The position numbers and the translations under genes are program-made. 64,000 nucleotides of DNA, taken from NCBI RefSeq assembly GCF_030547545.1, contig NZ_JAUOQE010000009.1:1-64000 (forward strand), written 5' to 3'. This DNA comes from Amphritea sp. 1_MG-2023. Lineage in GTDB: Bacteria > Pseudomonadota > Gammaproteobacteria > Pseudomonadales > Balneatricaceae. Under the pieces are notes generated by a model that saw nothing but the letters and a program-made list of their open reading frames with translations, did no database searches and was not told the origin of the DNA. Below are positions 30,517 to 38,316 of this stretch, one piece after another. Positions within the stretch are counted from its first letter, which is position 1. Each line of letters opens with the position of its first letter.

Positions 30517-31038
30517 CTATGTGCATTGCACCCTTTTACTATAGCCATATAAAACCGCACTGATAGCGGCAAAAAAGAACAGATGCAGTATAAACTTAAC
30601 ATCTAGGCTGAGATTAAAGCCGGGGAGCTTATCCAACTGCAACTGTTGTAACGACACTAACTGTACGATCATCGCATTGGCGGGTGGTGCGATAATGGTC
30701 GTGATCCAGCTAAACAGGAGGGTCACTAGCGTTATCATCGTCAAACGTGATGTACTCAATACGAGTACCGCGCACATCAGCCCATACAACACCGAGACGG
30801 CCAAATGCGCTGTCCAAGCCATCATGATCGCAGTCACTTGACCCCAATCTCCCAACGCCTGATAAGACTGTGCATGACGACTGGTTAAAGTATCCATGCC
30901 AAACAATGGCTGAATAAGGATAAAAATAACGCCCGCCACAACCCCAAGCATGACAGCCATTGCCAGAAGTTGGCTACGAAAATCACGCGGCAATAGGCTT
31001 AACAAAGGATTCGAGGTTTGGCTGTTGATAGCTGACAT
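30517..31038 (-). CDS. Hypothetical four-helix membrane protein
   Basis: A 173-residue integral membrane protein of no recognised family. Four hydrophobic stretches are visible, at about residues 24-45, 65-93, 98-125 and 143-165. It lies 45 bp upstream of the dehalogenase gene and 109 bp after the AhpD-like gene on the same strand, so it may belong to the same transcript. No function can be assigned. Confidence 0.75.
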   Translation of the reverse strand: MSAINSQTSNPLLSLLPRDFRSQLLAMAVMLGVVAGVIFILIQPLFGMDTLTSRHAQSYQALGDWGQVTAIMMAWTAHLAVSVLYGLMCAVLVLSTSRLTMITLVTLLFSWITTIIAPPANAMIVQLVSLQQLQLDKLPGFNLSLDVKFILHLFFFAAISAVLYGYSKRVQCT

Positions 31039-31147
31039 AAGGCTCTCTTTTCTATCGTTAGCTGCACGCTTTTAATGCGTTCATTGAAGCGAACAGGCTG
31101 ACTCAATCGCGGCCTGTCCACGCTCTATCAAGCTTAAACCGGTTGGG

Positions 31148-31699
31148 TTATGCCTTCTTCCAAGCAAACTTTTCAAACACCGTATCAATCGGTGTCTCAG
31201 CAATACGATTCACATAATTACTAATGACCTTCTGAGATAAACCCAGCACAATCTCCAGTAATTGACGCTCGCCATAGCCTGCCGCATAAAAAGCTTGAAC
31301 CTCTTCATCCGTTAAATTACCGCGATTTCGTACCATTGACAGCGTTGTATCATGCAGCACTTGCAGCTTAGCCGTTGGCATCTCGGTTTCGTTTCTCAAT
31401 GCTTCAGTCAATGCAGGATCAACGTTCATCATCTGCGCGATACCGGTGTGCGCAGGCACACAGTAGTGACACTCATGTTCAACATTAATGGTTTGCCAAA
31501 CAACGGTTAGCTCTTCTTTATCAAAGGATGAGTTAACAAATAGCTCATGTAATTTTTGATAGCCTTCGAGTAAGTTCGGCGCACTCGCTAATACACCATG
31601 CAGTCCGGGAATACGGCCGTTCGCCTTAAGTGATTTGGCGAGGAACGTTTGACTCTCTTCAGGTGCTGTCTCTAAATCATGGATCGTTAAGTGGGTCAT
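31148..31699 (-). CDS. AhpD-like carboxymuconolactone decarboxylase family protein
   Basis: A 183-residue all-helical protein with the AhpD active site ECHYCVPAH (CxxC followed by His, near residues 75-83). AhpD-like proteins reduce peroxides or relay electrons through this dithiol pair. Context with two glutathione transferases and an FrnE-like DsbA supports a thiol stress role. A near-palindrome shared with the gst promoter lies about 100 bp upstream. Confidence 0.85.
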   Translation of the reverse strand: MTHLTIHDLETAPEESQTFLAKSLKANGRIPGLHGVLASAPNLLEGYQKLHELFVNSSFDKEELTVVWQTINVEHECHYCVPAHTGIAQMMNVDPALTEALRNETEMPTAKLQVLHDTTLSMVRNRGNLTDEEVQAFYAAGYGERQLLEIVLGLSQKVISNYVNRIAETPIDTVFEKFAWKKA

Positions 31700-31800
31700 T
31701 GTTGCTCTCCGAGTAGCGCAATGTCGTCATCAGTTATCGACAACGACTTATTCAGTGAGAGCACTATAACCGCACTTGAACGGTCGATCAATACATTTAT

Positions 31801-31812
31801 GAACGATTGTTC
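31801..31812. promoter_or_regulatory. GAACGATTGTTC motif upstream of the AhpD-like gene
   Basis: Matches the perfect palindrome at 29601-29612 except for one base. A related half-site, TGAACGGTCGATCA, lies about 25 bp closer to the gene. Possible operator of a common repressor. Confidence 0.35.
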
Positions 31813-31990
31813 AAAATGAATCACGCCGCTACCCGCCCATCCACTTTAAGCAATGATCATCATTGACATTAGTGATTTGATTTTAAGTATTGCTGTAAAT
31901 CGCTACCGCCCTTATAAAACATGGCCGATAGCTGCTTTTCAGGAGAATATGATTGAATTGAACATGAGATGTTACGCTAAGAACGATTAA

Positions 31991-32288
31991 CTTATGACAT
32001 ATAAACTTGGGTGGTACACAGAATTAATTATAGGTTCATGTTTCGGTTTAACGTCATGCTCCCTGATAAAAACAGCCCAGTGCCAGAATAGCTTGCCATG
32101 CTCGGTGCGCCATTTGATAGCCAACGGCACTTTATCTGGCAGGCCATCCCACGTCTTGAACGGTGTTTCTTTGGGCGAAACAGAGATATTAAATTCACGA
32201 AGTAGCGTCCGAACATGCTCTGTTTCAGACCAGAGCGCTGTGTCTGCTGCAGGTATACCAAGTGCGTTTGCCTTTTGCTTGGCGCTCT
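31991..32288 (-). pseudogene. 5'-truncated integron cassette gene
   Basis: On the minus strand an open frame of about 97 codons begins directly after the collapsed attC remnant, preceded in frame by a TAG and without any start codon; it ends at TAA 31993-31991. Readable parts are AKQKANALGIPAADTALW, PFKTWDGLPDKVPLAIKW and KLFWHWAVFIREHD. The WHW strand and the LAIKW phrase recall cysteine-peptidase-like proteins that I associate with integron cassettes, but the N-terminal half where a catalytic cysteine would lie is missing, so this assignment is weak. I infer a deletion that removed its start and most of the attC before it. Confidence 0.5.
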
Positions 32289-32304
32289 AACAGCTTATTA
32301 TGTG
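32286..32304 (-). other. Collapsed attC-like remnant
   Basis: Read on the minus strand, CACATAATAAGC is joined directly to GCTGTTAGAGC, resembling the two outer ends of an attC site without its stem. The 12-mer TAACAGCTTATT is identical at 40485-40496. It separates the SnoaL-like gene from the truncated cassette gene. Confidence 0.4.
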
Positions 32305-32309
32305 CCGGT

Positions 32310-32693
32310 TTAGTACATCGGATTGCCATTTTTTGATTCACTTGGCACCTCTTGTATTGAATCCCAATGCTCAACTATTTTTCCATTGTTATCGAATCGA
32401 AAAAAATCCATCGTTACGTACTCTTCGTTACCTGGCCAAGTTTGATGTGTATGAAGGGCTACCAGATCGCCCTCAGCAATGACCCGCACGAACTCTATTT
32501 CTTTATCCGGGTAGTCTCGGGCCATTTCGTCAAAGTAATCGATAAATGCCTGCTTCCCATCACCTACTGCTGGATTGTGCTGGATGTATTCAGATCCCAC
32601 GTATTTATCAACGGCTTTAGCTGGCTCCCCTAAATATGCCGTCCGGTAAAATGCAATTGCATTTTCTTTATTTAATTTCAGATCGTGTTCCAT
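32310..32693 (-). CDS. SnoaL-like/NTF2-fold protein in a gene cassette
   Basis: A 127-residue alpha+beta barrel protein of the SnoaL-like (COG4922-type) group, with KYVGSEYIQHNPAVGDGKQA, VIAEGDLVALHTHQTW and DFFRFDNNGKIVEHWD as its signature strands. Such proteins are common and catalytically diverse; the role is unknown. It is bounded on one side by an attC-like site at 32737-32808 and on the other by a collapsed attC, which makes it a single-gene integron cassette. ATG 32693 is preceded by ACGGAGATCAGAT. Confidence 0.85.
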   Translation of the reverse strand: MEHDLKLNKENAIAFYRTAYLGEPAKAVDKYVGSEYIQHNPAVGDGKQAFIDYFDEMARDYPDKEIEFVRVIAEGDLVALHTHQTWPGNEEYVTMDFFRFDNNGKIVEHWDSIQEVPSESKNGNPMY

Positions 32694-32736
32694 ATCTGAT
32701 CTCCGTATTTAAGTGTGTTGGCAATTATTGAGGGGC

Positions 32737-32808
32737 ACATAACGCTTTGCTCACCGGTAAGTTAGGAGCGCAGCGAGTAATTTATGCGTGTGCAGCTAAT
32801 TGTTATAT
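32737..32808 (-). other. attC-like integron recombination site (attC-B)
   Basis: Outer ends are ACATAAC on the left and GTTATAT on the right (plus-strand reading), that is, on the minus strand ATATAAC ... GTTATGT. Inside, GCTTTGCTCACCGGTAAGTTA can pair imperfectly with TAATTTATGCGTGTGCAGC across a GGAGCGCAGCGAG loop. Ends, size of 72 bp, and the imperfect stem with unpaired bases fit attC sites. It lies 95 bp after the stop of the SLOG gene and 43 bp before the SnoaL-like gene. Confidence 0.7.
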
Positions 32809-32903
32809 TTCTTAGAGGCTGAGTTAGTGAAAACAGTCATGACCACCTATATTAAATTTTGTATGCCCGAACAAACTACGCCAATTACTCATTGATGAGA
32901 AAG

Positions 32904-33554
32904 TCAATTGGGTCGCCAATAACGTTTTTCGATATCCTTTGGTTGATCGTTGGGAGTTAAGAATCTGTTTTCTTTTGCCGAGACCTTTAGTTCCCTATGA
33001 AAAAGCCCAACGTAGTCTAAGTCGTTTAAGAGATCATCGCTTAGCTCCGCATCAATTTTCTCAGCTACTTTTAATGTGGCTCCACCAGTTGAAAGAACAG
33101 GAATAATGTCTTTTCCAGTCTGAAGCTGTGCGAAGAGCTCGAATTCATCGATAATCCCAGCCATCCCACCAACAAAAATAGCGGCTTTAAAATTATTATC
33201 AGAAAACATCCGCTCTCTCATGTGGCGCAAACTTTTATCGCGGTCATTTTCGATATTCTCTGTGTAAATAACATTTCCAAATTTCTCGTTATCTTGAGGA
33301 AACTGATCTTTAAAATAGAGTGATTGATAAAGCTTAACCCACTCGCCGTAATCAACCCCCATTTCCTCCGCGACAACTTTTATCATAGGCGTTATAGCTG
33401 GATGGCCTCCCCAAACAAGAACTCTGCGCCCTAAAGTAACATGTACTAATGCTCTGACCGCAGAGGTGATCGCTACTGAATTAGACGTTTCTGCAAACTC
33501 GGGGGCACGCTTAGGATCAGGAACACTAGCTGATAAAAAAATTGAGTCTTCCAT
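32904..33554 (-). CDS. Stand-alone SLOG domain protein, third gene of TIR operon
   Basis: A 216-residue Rossmann-like protein of the SLOG (SMF/DprA-LOG) superfamily, whose members bind nucleotides or nucleotide-derived signals; in Thoeris the SLOG domain of ThsA binds the cyclic ADP-ribose signal made by the TIR protein. The markers are RRVLVWGGHPAITPMI (about 43-58) and AAIFVGGMAGIIDEFELF (about 124-141), the GG-x2-G-x3-E pattern of the family. No effector domain is fused. ATG 33554 follows GGGAGGTATAAGA, which lies in the end of the upstream TIR gene, so translation is coupled; the longer frame to 33584 is less likely. I infer a sensor role. Confidence 0.72.
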   Translation of the reverse strand: MEDSIFLSASVPDPKRAPEFAETSNSVAITSAVRALVHVTLGRRVLVWGGHPAITPMIKVVAEEMGVDYGEWVKLYQSLYFKDQFPQDNEKFGNVIYTENIENDRDKSLRHMRERMFSDNNFKAAIFVGGMAGIIDEFELFAQLQTGKDIIPVLSTGGATLKVAEKIDAELSDDLLNDLDYVGLFHRELKVSAKENRFLTPNDQPKDIEKRYWRPN

Positions 33555-33556
33555 TC

Positions 33557-34717
33557 TTATACCTCCCAGGCGGCAAGCATCCAACCTGCCTGAGTTATCT
33601 TAAGCCCACGAACAGCTTGAATATTATCTTCTAACCATTGCAAGTGTGCAGACCAAGCTTCTCTAATTCCAATATCATCATACACAAGTACGGGGATTTC
33701 TCTCTGGTTAGCTGCACGAGCCTTATTTGCAATATCATTTAAAGTTTCTGCTGTAGGCACTCCAACAACTGGATATGCCCAAATAGTTCTATCATCAATA
33801 AGCTTGATGGCAATTGCCCGATGAGCGCCAATTCCTTCGAAACTAGCACCAATCCTCTCAACATCCGCCCTAAGACGGCCTGTAATAGACATATACCTAG
33901 CTGCAATGCTCCGACTTCGAACACTCTCCACTTTTAATGCTATTTCATCCATAGTTTTGGAAACAACCGGTCCGCAATCTTTTTCTAGATCTTCCTTCTT
34001 TAAGTAAACGGTCTCAGCCAAGTCCGTCATTTTGTTTGGTTCATGCTCAGGCCAAACGACTCGCAACACATGAATTTCCTTGGCACGAGCTCGACCGATT
34101 TCTTCACGGGTCCACCTACTTTCAAAATAGGTTGGTGTATCTAGCATTACTAGCACATCGGAGTCACATAGCCTGTGCCAAAGAACATCCTGAAAGGGAT
34201 CTCCGGGCCGGATGTCGTGCGTATCCAGAAAAACATCGAATCCTTTTGAAGTAAGAAGGTCGTGCATCTGTAAAGCAGCTTCGCGTGACTCCGTTCGGCG
34301 ATAGCTTACAAATACCCGCCTCTGACGACGCAAAAGCCCAACACATTCAAGCATGATCGTCGCCAATTCTTCCATTTCTGGATCTTCTTTTTTTAGGCAG
34401 TATCCATTTGTAGCCCGTAAAAAGTCAGGAACAGCAGTAGAAAACTGTTCTAGATTTTCTACCACAGGAATTATCGGGACGCTCTCTGAAAATAACGATG
34501 AAGCGGCTTCTAAGTCAGTAGTGACGGCTCCGCCAAAGTAAACTGCTGCAAAAGCTGACGCTCTATTTCGACAAGCCAATGTTTCGTCATCATAGATTTT
34601 AACTTCGGCACCTATTGCAAGACCGAATTCGGATATCATTTCACGAATTGTGTTAGTCAAGCACTGCCGCTGTTCAGACGAAACATTACCTAGAATAGAA
34701 AACTCGTAAATGCCCAT
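33557..34717 (-). CDS. Three-part protein with central TIR domain
   Basis: A 386-residue cytosolic protein. The TIR domain covers about residues 133-250: RRVFVSYRRTESREAALQ, FDVFLDTHDIRPGDPFQD, DVLVMLDTPTYFESRW and the putative NADase glutamate E206 in SRWTREEIGRAR (Trp202 plus four). Residues 1-125 form an unassigned alpha/beta part (YEFSILGN, FAAVYFGGA, VPIIPVVENLEQF), possibly a second degenerate TIR- or receiver-like fold. Residues 275-386 form another unassigned domain ending in ITQAGWMLAAWEV. It begins 4 bp after the ThsB-type TIR gene and ends 2 bp before the SLOG gene. NAD cleavage is inferred from the family only. Confidence 0.75.
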   Translation of the reverse strand: MGIYEFSILGNVSSEQRQCLTNTIREMISEFGLAIGAEVKIYDDETLACRNRASAFAAVYFGGAVTTDLEAASSLFSESVPIIPVVENLEQFSTAVPDFLRATNGYCLKKEDPEMEELATIMLECVGLLRRQRRVFVSYRRTESREAALQMHDLLTSKGFDVFLDTHDIRPGDPFQDVLWHRLCDSDVLVMLDTPTYFESRWTREEIGRARAKEIHVLRVVWPEHEPNKMTDLAETVYLKKEDLEKDCGPVVSKTMDEIALKVESVRSRSIAARYMSITGRLRADVERIGASFEGIGAHRAIAIKLIDDRTIWAYPVVGVPTAETLNDIANKARAANQREIPVLVYDDIGIREAWSAHLQWLEDNIQAVRGLKITQAGWMLAAWEV

Positions 34718-34721
34718 CGCA

Positions 34722-35210
34722 TTATCGACCTGCTGCCTTGGCAGCTTTTTCTATCCAAGAAGAAAGATTGTTGTATCCATCGTCATTTACCCAGTCGTAG
34801 GTTTCATACATCTCGGAGAAATATACTTTACGACCGTTCTTTTCTATGAACCAATAGTCCAGCGGATTTTTGCCCTGAACGTCAGAACCTTTTTGTGGAT
34901 CTTTAATCCGATGAATATCTATTGCCAGCATGCCTTTTTTTAGCTTATAGCTTCGCTCTATTTCATGGAGCACCCATTTTCTGTCATAGGTTTCAGCTCC
35001 AAAGAGGATAACAGTAACAGATGTTCCTTTGAGCTGTTGTTCAATCCACTCTTCAATACCACCAGCACGCTTCTTGGCTTCTTCAAACTCAGCTTTGTCG
35101 TAGAAAGGCTGCGCTTCTCCTTCTGGTCTGACAACCCAAGAATTCCGCACCTGAACGATACGTCTAACGTCTCGTTCATAATGAAAACTAAAAAAAACTT
35201 TCCTAGCCAT
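34722..35210 (-). CDS. ThsB-type TIR-like protein (DUF1863 family)
   Basis: A 162-residue single-domain protein of the TIR-like DUF1863 family to which ThsB of Thoeris belongs. It starts MARKVFFSFHYERDVRR, has VTVILFGAETYDRKWVLHEIERS with Trp79 and the putative catalytic Glu83, and SSWIEKAAKAA at the end. ThsB proteins turn NAD into a cyclic ADP-ribose signal upon phage infection. It is the first gene of a three-gene operon with a larger TIR protein and a SLOG protein, located between two attC-like sites. A classical ThsA is missing. A putative ribosome-binding site, AGGAG, lies a few bases before the ATG. Confidence 0.82.
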   Translation of the reverse strand: MARKVFFSFHYERDVRRIVQVRNSWVVRPEGEAQPFYDKAEFEEAKKRAGGIEEWIEQQLKGTSVTVILFGAETYDRKWVLHEIERSYKLKKGMLAIDIHRIKDPQKGSDVQGKNPLDYWFIEKNGRKVYFSEMYETYDWVNDDGYNNLSSWIEKAAKAAGR

Positions 35211-35296
35211 ATATTATTCTCCTACGTTTTTAGGTTTAGGCTGCTACCTAACAGCCTATCTGACCAAATTTATTAATGACAATCTGATACCGGAAA

Positions 35297-35371
35297 TATA
35301 ACGCCCGCATTTGCGGCTGGTTTGGAGCGTAGCGTAGCCGAAAACCAGTCCGACAACATGCGCTTGTTATA
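35297..35371 (-). other. attC-like integron recombination site (attC-A)
   Basis: TATAACGCCCGCAT at the left can pair with ATGCGCTTGTTATA at the right, and internally GGCTGGTTT pairs with AAACCAGTC across a GGAGCGTAGCGTAGCCG loop. Length of 75 bp, TATAAC/GTTATA ends and mismatched stem match attC. The loop resembles that of attC-B. It separates qatD from the TIR operon. Confidence 0.78.
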
Positions 35372-35459
35372 CGTTACCTGCACAACCCTCGCGATGTCGA
35401 AATCCGACCAGAAGCAGACTTTACGAGTTTTTACTCTGACCCCAGCCATCTAAAGTTGA

Positions 35460-36206
35460 TTAATTTTTTAGGGAGTGACGTTTAGACAGTAACATTTTCT
35501 TATTTTCATCCAATATTAAAGAAGCTTTAATTGGATCGATACCCCACAATTCCGAAAGTTCGGGTATACACATACGGTTTGCATCCCAAGGGTATAGTGA
35601 TTGTTTGTTGATCGAAGTGAATGGGCCATCAGTCTCTAACAAAATTCGCTCTTTTGGAATTCGAGATACCAGACTCCTTCCTTTCTTCCCCCTCAGCATC
35701 AACGGGCCAACACTAAACCAACAGCCAATTTCAACTGCTCGGCTAACCTCTTTAACAGTGCCGGAAAACCAGTGTAGTATGAAGGTGTTGCTGTATCTAA
35801 AGGGCTCTAGACAATTCATGACTTCAGTAGCTGCCTGACGACTGTGTATCGATAAAATCCTTCCCCCATGAATATCTGATAGTTTCAGTGCGTGGGTAAA
35901 TACTTTTATCTGGTTCTCCCAAGAACTTCTATATCTAGATGAACCGTCAAGGCCAACTTCACCAACAAAGTCCGTTGAATGTATCCATTTGTCAAACAAT
36001 GATAATTCACCGAATCTTTGATGGACTAGCTCCGGGTGTAAACCAAGCCCGGTTTCGATATTCGGACAATCCTTGGCTAGTTGAGCAGTTTTTTCGTAAG
36101 CAGACGGAGTTGTTGTGACAGATAAGACAAAAGTGCCTTGTCGCTTTGCCGTAGCCACTACCTCAAAGGGGTCAGGATACAGGTCTAAATGGCAATGAAA
36201 ATCCAC
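35460..36206 (-). CDS. qatD: QatD, TatD-like hydrolase of the Qat defence system
   Basis: A 248-residue TatD-family metal hydrolase, the fourth gene of a QatABCD anti-phage system. Metal ligands are seen in MDFHCHLDLYPDP, VGEVGLDGSS, LSIHSRQAA, FILHWFSGT and LLETDGPFTS. Family members are DNases, but the target within Qat is not settled. Its ATG overlaps the qatC stop by one base. It is more distant from the housekeeping TatD at 10.6 kb than orthologues normally are to each other, as expected for a specialised copy. Confidence 0.9.
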   Translation of the reverse strand: MDFHCHLDLYPDPFEVVATAKRQGTFVLSVTTTPSAYEKTAQLAKDCPNIETGLGLHPELVHQRFGELSLFDKWIHSTDFVGEVGLDGSSRYRSSWENQIKVFTHALKLSDIHGGRILSIHSRQAATEVMNCLEPFRYSNTFILHWFSGTVKEVSRAVEIGCWFSVGPLMLRGKKGRSLVSRIPKERILLETDGPFTSINKQSLYPWDANRMCIPELSELWGIDPIKASLILDENKKMLLSKRHSLKN

Positions 36207-37480
36207 TAAGTTACACCTTGGGCTTTAAGAAAGTCATCAAGCTCCTTTAAACCACGCTGGGCTATATCGTTGTAGGGTTGAATGTTTGAAATTGGTGCAG
36301 AGGAAAGCCCCGCCCCCATCCAGCGACGAATACCTACATCTTTTTCTTGTATAATAGCCATTGCGACTGCACGAACATCATCAAAACCAGAATTATCGGA
36401 GTCCTTTTTCCCTAGGTTTTTGTATACATAAGTGGTTCTATCCACCTCTCCCCACTTATGAAATGCCGCTCTTCTAACTAAGCAGGGAACGCATCGACCA
36501 CAATGGGTTTTCTTAAAAAGCAAGAATCTACCGCAGCTCGTTGACTGGTGGGCCAACTCCTTGATGAGGGATTGATTTTTACACTCTGATAACATCTCTC
36601 CCTTTGTTTTCAATGCGTAGGGAGTATCGATTTTTAGTCCAATATCTGCTGAATCAAAAACTTCCTGAATACCGGAAAGATAGGTTGGATGTGTTGTTCT
36701 TGTACTTAGACTTCCTACTCTCATAGGGGTGAGGGGTGTATTCAACGAAATAAAGCCATTTTCTGAGACTACTAATTCAGTATTGGAGCTGTTGTGATTT
36801 TTCAAAGATGATGCTGCGAGGGCAGCATAGGCTAAGAAAACTATAGATCGCGAACGCTGAGACGCAGGAGTTTCGCCATTTGGTACTTTAGCTTTATGAC
36901 TCATTACGAGTGACTCTATATCACTGTGAATCTTTTGTGGGAATAGCTTTTGTTTGGCTTGATCACCTTGTACAACTTGGCTAATAGTGACTGGCTTTTG
37001 CCCATCTTTAACAAGGTTAATTGCCCCGATAAGACTATCCATTCCGCCAGAGAAAAGTGTCAAACAATCAGCATCGAATTTTTTCTCTGGTTTTGGTGGT
37101 TTTGGATAAAAACCTCCTTCAGAAAAATTGATAAGCCAACGGTCTGTAGTCAGGAAATTTAAAGTCTTCTGAATGACCTCTGCTTGTGATCTCCAGAAAT
37201 ATGGATCAACTACTGCAATTGTAAGTTCGAACTCTCTAGTCCAACCGTCAGGACTTTGCTTTCTGTGTCCAGCAGTATCAGCGCATACCACTGAAAGTGC
37301 GATTGATAAAAAGTCCCATGACCTTGATGAAGGGTTAATTTTTCTTTTCCTGACTACTTCGGCAATTCCGTGACCTGCATACCCTAATCTCTTGTTGTCA
37401 GGAATGGAGTAAAGCTGAACGTCAAGGTTTGATTTATGATCATCGAAGTTAAATCCCTTTGGTCCGCATACTATTTTCAT
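36206..37480 (-). CDS. qatC: QatC, QueC-like enzyme of the Qat defence system
   Basis: A 424-residue protein with a QueC-type ATP-pyrophosphatase domain. The PP-loop is TLFSGGMDSLIGAINL (SGGMDS at 144-149), and four zinc cysteines are at about C316, C327, C330 and C333 (CGRF ... HCGRCVPCLVRR). True QueC makes the 7-deazaguanine preQ0; QueC-like defence proteins have an additional N-terminal region of about 130 residues, as here. The start overlaps the qatB stop by four bases. My recollection is that related defence enzymes attach a deazaguanine to a partner's N-terminal glycine, which would make QatB the substrate. Confidence 0.9.
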   Translation of the reverse strand: MKIVCGPKGFNFDDHKSNLDVQLYSIPDNKRLGYAGHGIAEVVRKRKINPSSRSWDFLSIALSVVCADTAGHRKQSPDGWTREFELTIAVVDPYFWRSQAEVIQKTLNFLTTDRWLINFSEGGFYPKPPKPEKKFDADCLTLFSGGMDSLIGAINLVKDGQKPVTISQVVQGDQAKQKLFPQKIHSDIESLVMSHKAKVPNGETPASQRSRSIVFLAYAALAASSLKNHNSSNTELVVSENGFISLNTPLTPMRVGSLSTRTTHPTYLSGIQEVFDSADIGLKIDTPYALKTKGEMLSECKNQSLIKELAHQSTSCGRFLLFKKTHCGRCVPCLVRRAAFHKWGEVDRTTYVYKNLGKKDSDNSGFDDVRAVAMAIIQEKDVGIRRWMGAGLSSAPISNIQPYNDIAQRGLKELDDFLKAQGVT

Positions 37481-38316
37481 CGCGTATATTCCTCAAAAAC
37501 TTCGTATGTGTCTTCTAATACACTACGGGCTAAAAGTGTAACTTGGTTCTGTGACAATGAGGATAGGTTGTTTCCTATTTTTTTAAATGAGGACTTAACT
37601 GTCTCGCGTACATACTCTTTTATCTGTTTTAATCGGCTTACACCTGCTGCTGCATTTGGTGCCTTGTTTTGTATGTGTTTTCCGACATCTAAGGCAATTC
37701 TTTGATAGATATCGGCGGCAAGAAAGGTCTCTATGACTAAATACTTGTCGTTATCATTCAGTTCCAATAAATCAGCATCGGGATTCTTATCTAATAACTC
37801 GCTTAATGCGTCCTTGATAGATTCTCGTGAAGCTTCTGAATCTTGTGTTCCATCAATAGGTCTAACCGCGTCAATGATTGCATTTACAACATCATCGGAG
37901 TTTTTCGATTGAAAAGACAGCGCATTAAAGTGGTCAGATTGAGTGTTTGCACGTGTGTCGGAAGATAATATTCCTGCCAAACCACCAGCAGTAGATGCAG
38001 TGCTACCCATTCTTCGCGCTGCACTTTTAGCCCCGCCATAACCTCTGGACACATATTGACGAATTCCATTACGCATACTGCTTGAGCTGCCATCGCCAGC
38101 GAAAGCACCTAGGCTACTGCGCGCGCCTCTAAATCTCCCTGGAGGAGCGTTTAGCGGTTCTTTTGTGTTGCCCCCGGCGTTGTTATCTTCAGGACTTGAT
38201 TGATTGTCGTCTTGACCACCCTGGCTAGCAACTGGCGCTTCCGTGGGGTTGTCAGCCCAAGGCGGTACCATCGGTATCCCTGAACCGGGGCCATTGCTTG
38301 AACTTGATGTTCCCAT
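37477..38316 (-). CDS. qatB: QatB of the Qat defence system
   Basis: A 279-residue protein characteristic of Qat loci, of unknown structure in this window. The N-terminal 100 residues are low-complexity and rich in Gly, Ser, Asn and Pro, beginning Met-Gly-Thr-Ser-Ser and containing GIPMVPPWADNP; the rest is helical. The glycine directly after Met would be exposed after methionine removal and may be the site modified by QatC. It overlaps qatA by one base and qatC by four bases, so all four genes are translated together. Confidence 0.87.
   Translation of the reverse strand: MGTSSSSNGPGSGIPMVPPWADNPTEAPVASQGGQDDNQSSPEDNNAGGNTKEPLNAPPGRFRGARSSLGAFAGDGSSSSMRNGIRQYVSRGYGGAKSAARRMGSTASTAGGLAGILSSDTRANTQSDHFNALSFQSKNSDDVVNAIIDAVRPIDGTQDSEASRESIKDALSELLDKNPDADLLELNDNDKYLVIETFLAADIYQRIALDVGKHIQNKAPNAAAGVSRLKQIKEYVRETVKSSFKKIGNNLSSLSQNQVTLLARSVLEDTYEVFEEYTR

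Noticed and set aside
31994-32290. 98-codon plus-strand frame in the truncated cassette
   Set aside because: It is antisense to the minus-strand frame whose residues look protein-like (WDGLPDKVPLAIKW, FWHWAVF) and lacks a ribosome-binding site.
32904-35210. Classical Thoeris (ThsA/ThsB)
   Set aside because: No SIR2 or transmembrane ThsA-type effector is encoded; the SLOG protein has no fused domain. Only a resemblance can be claimed.
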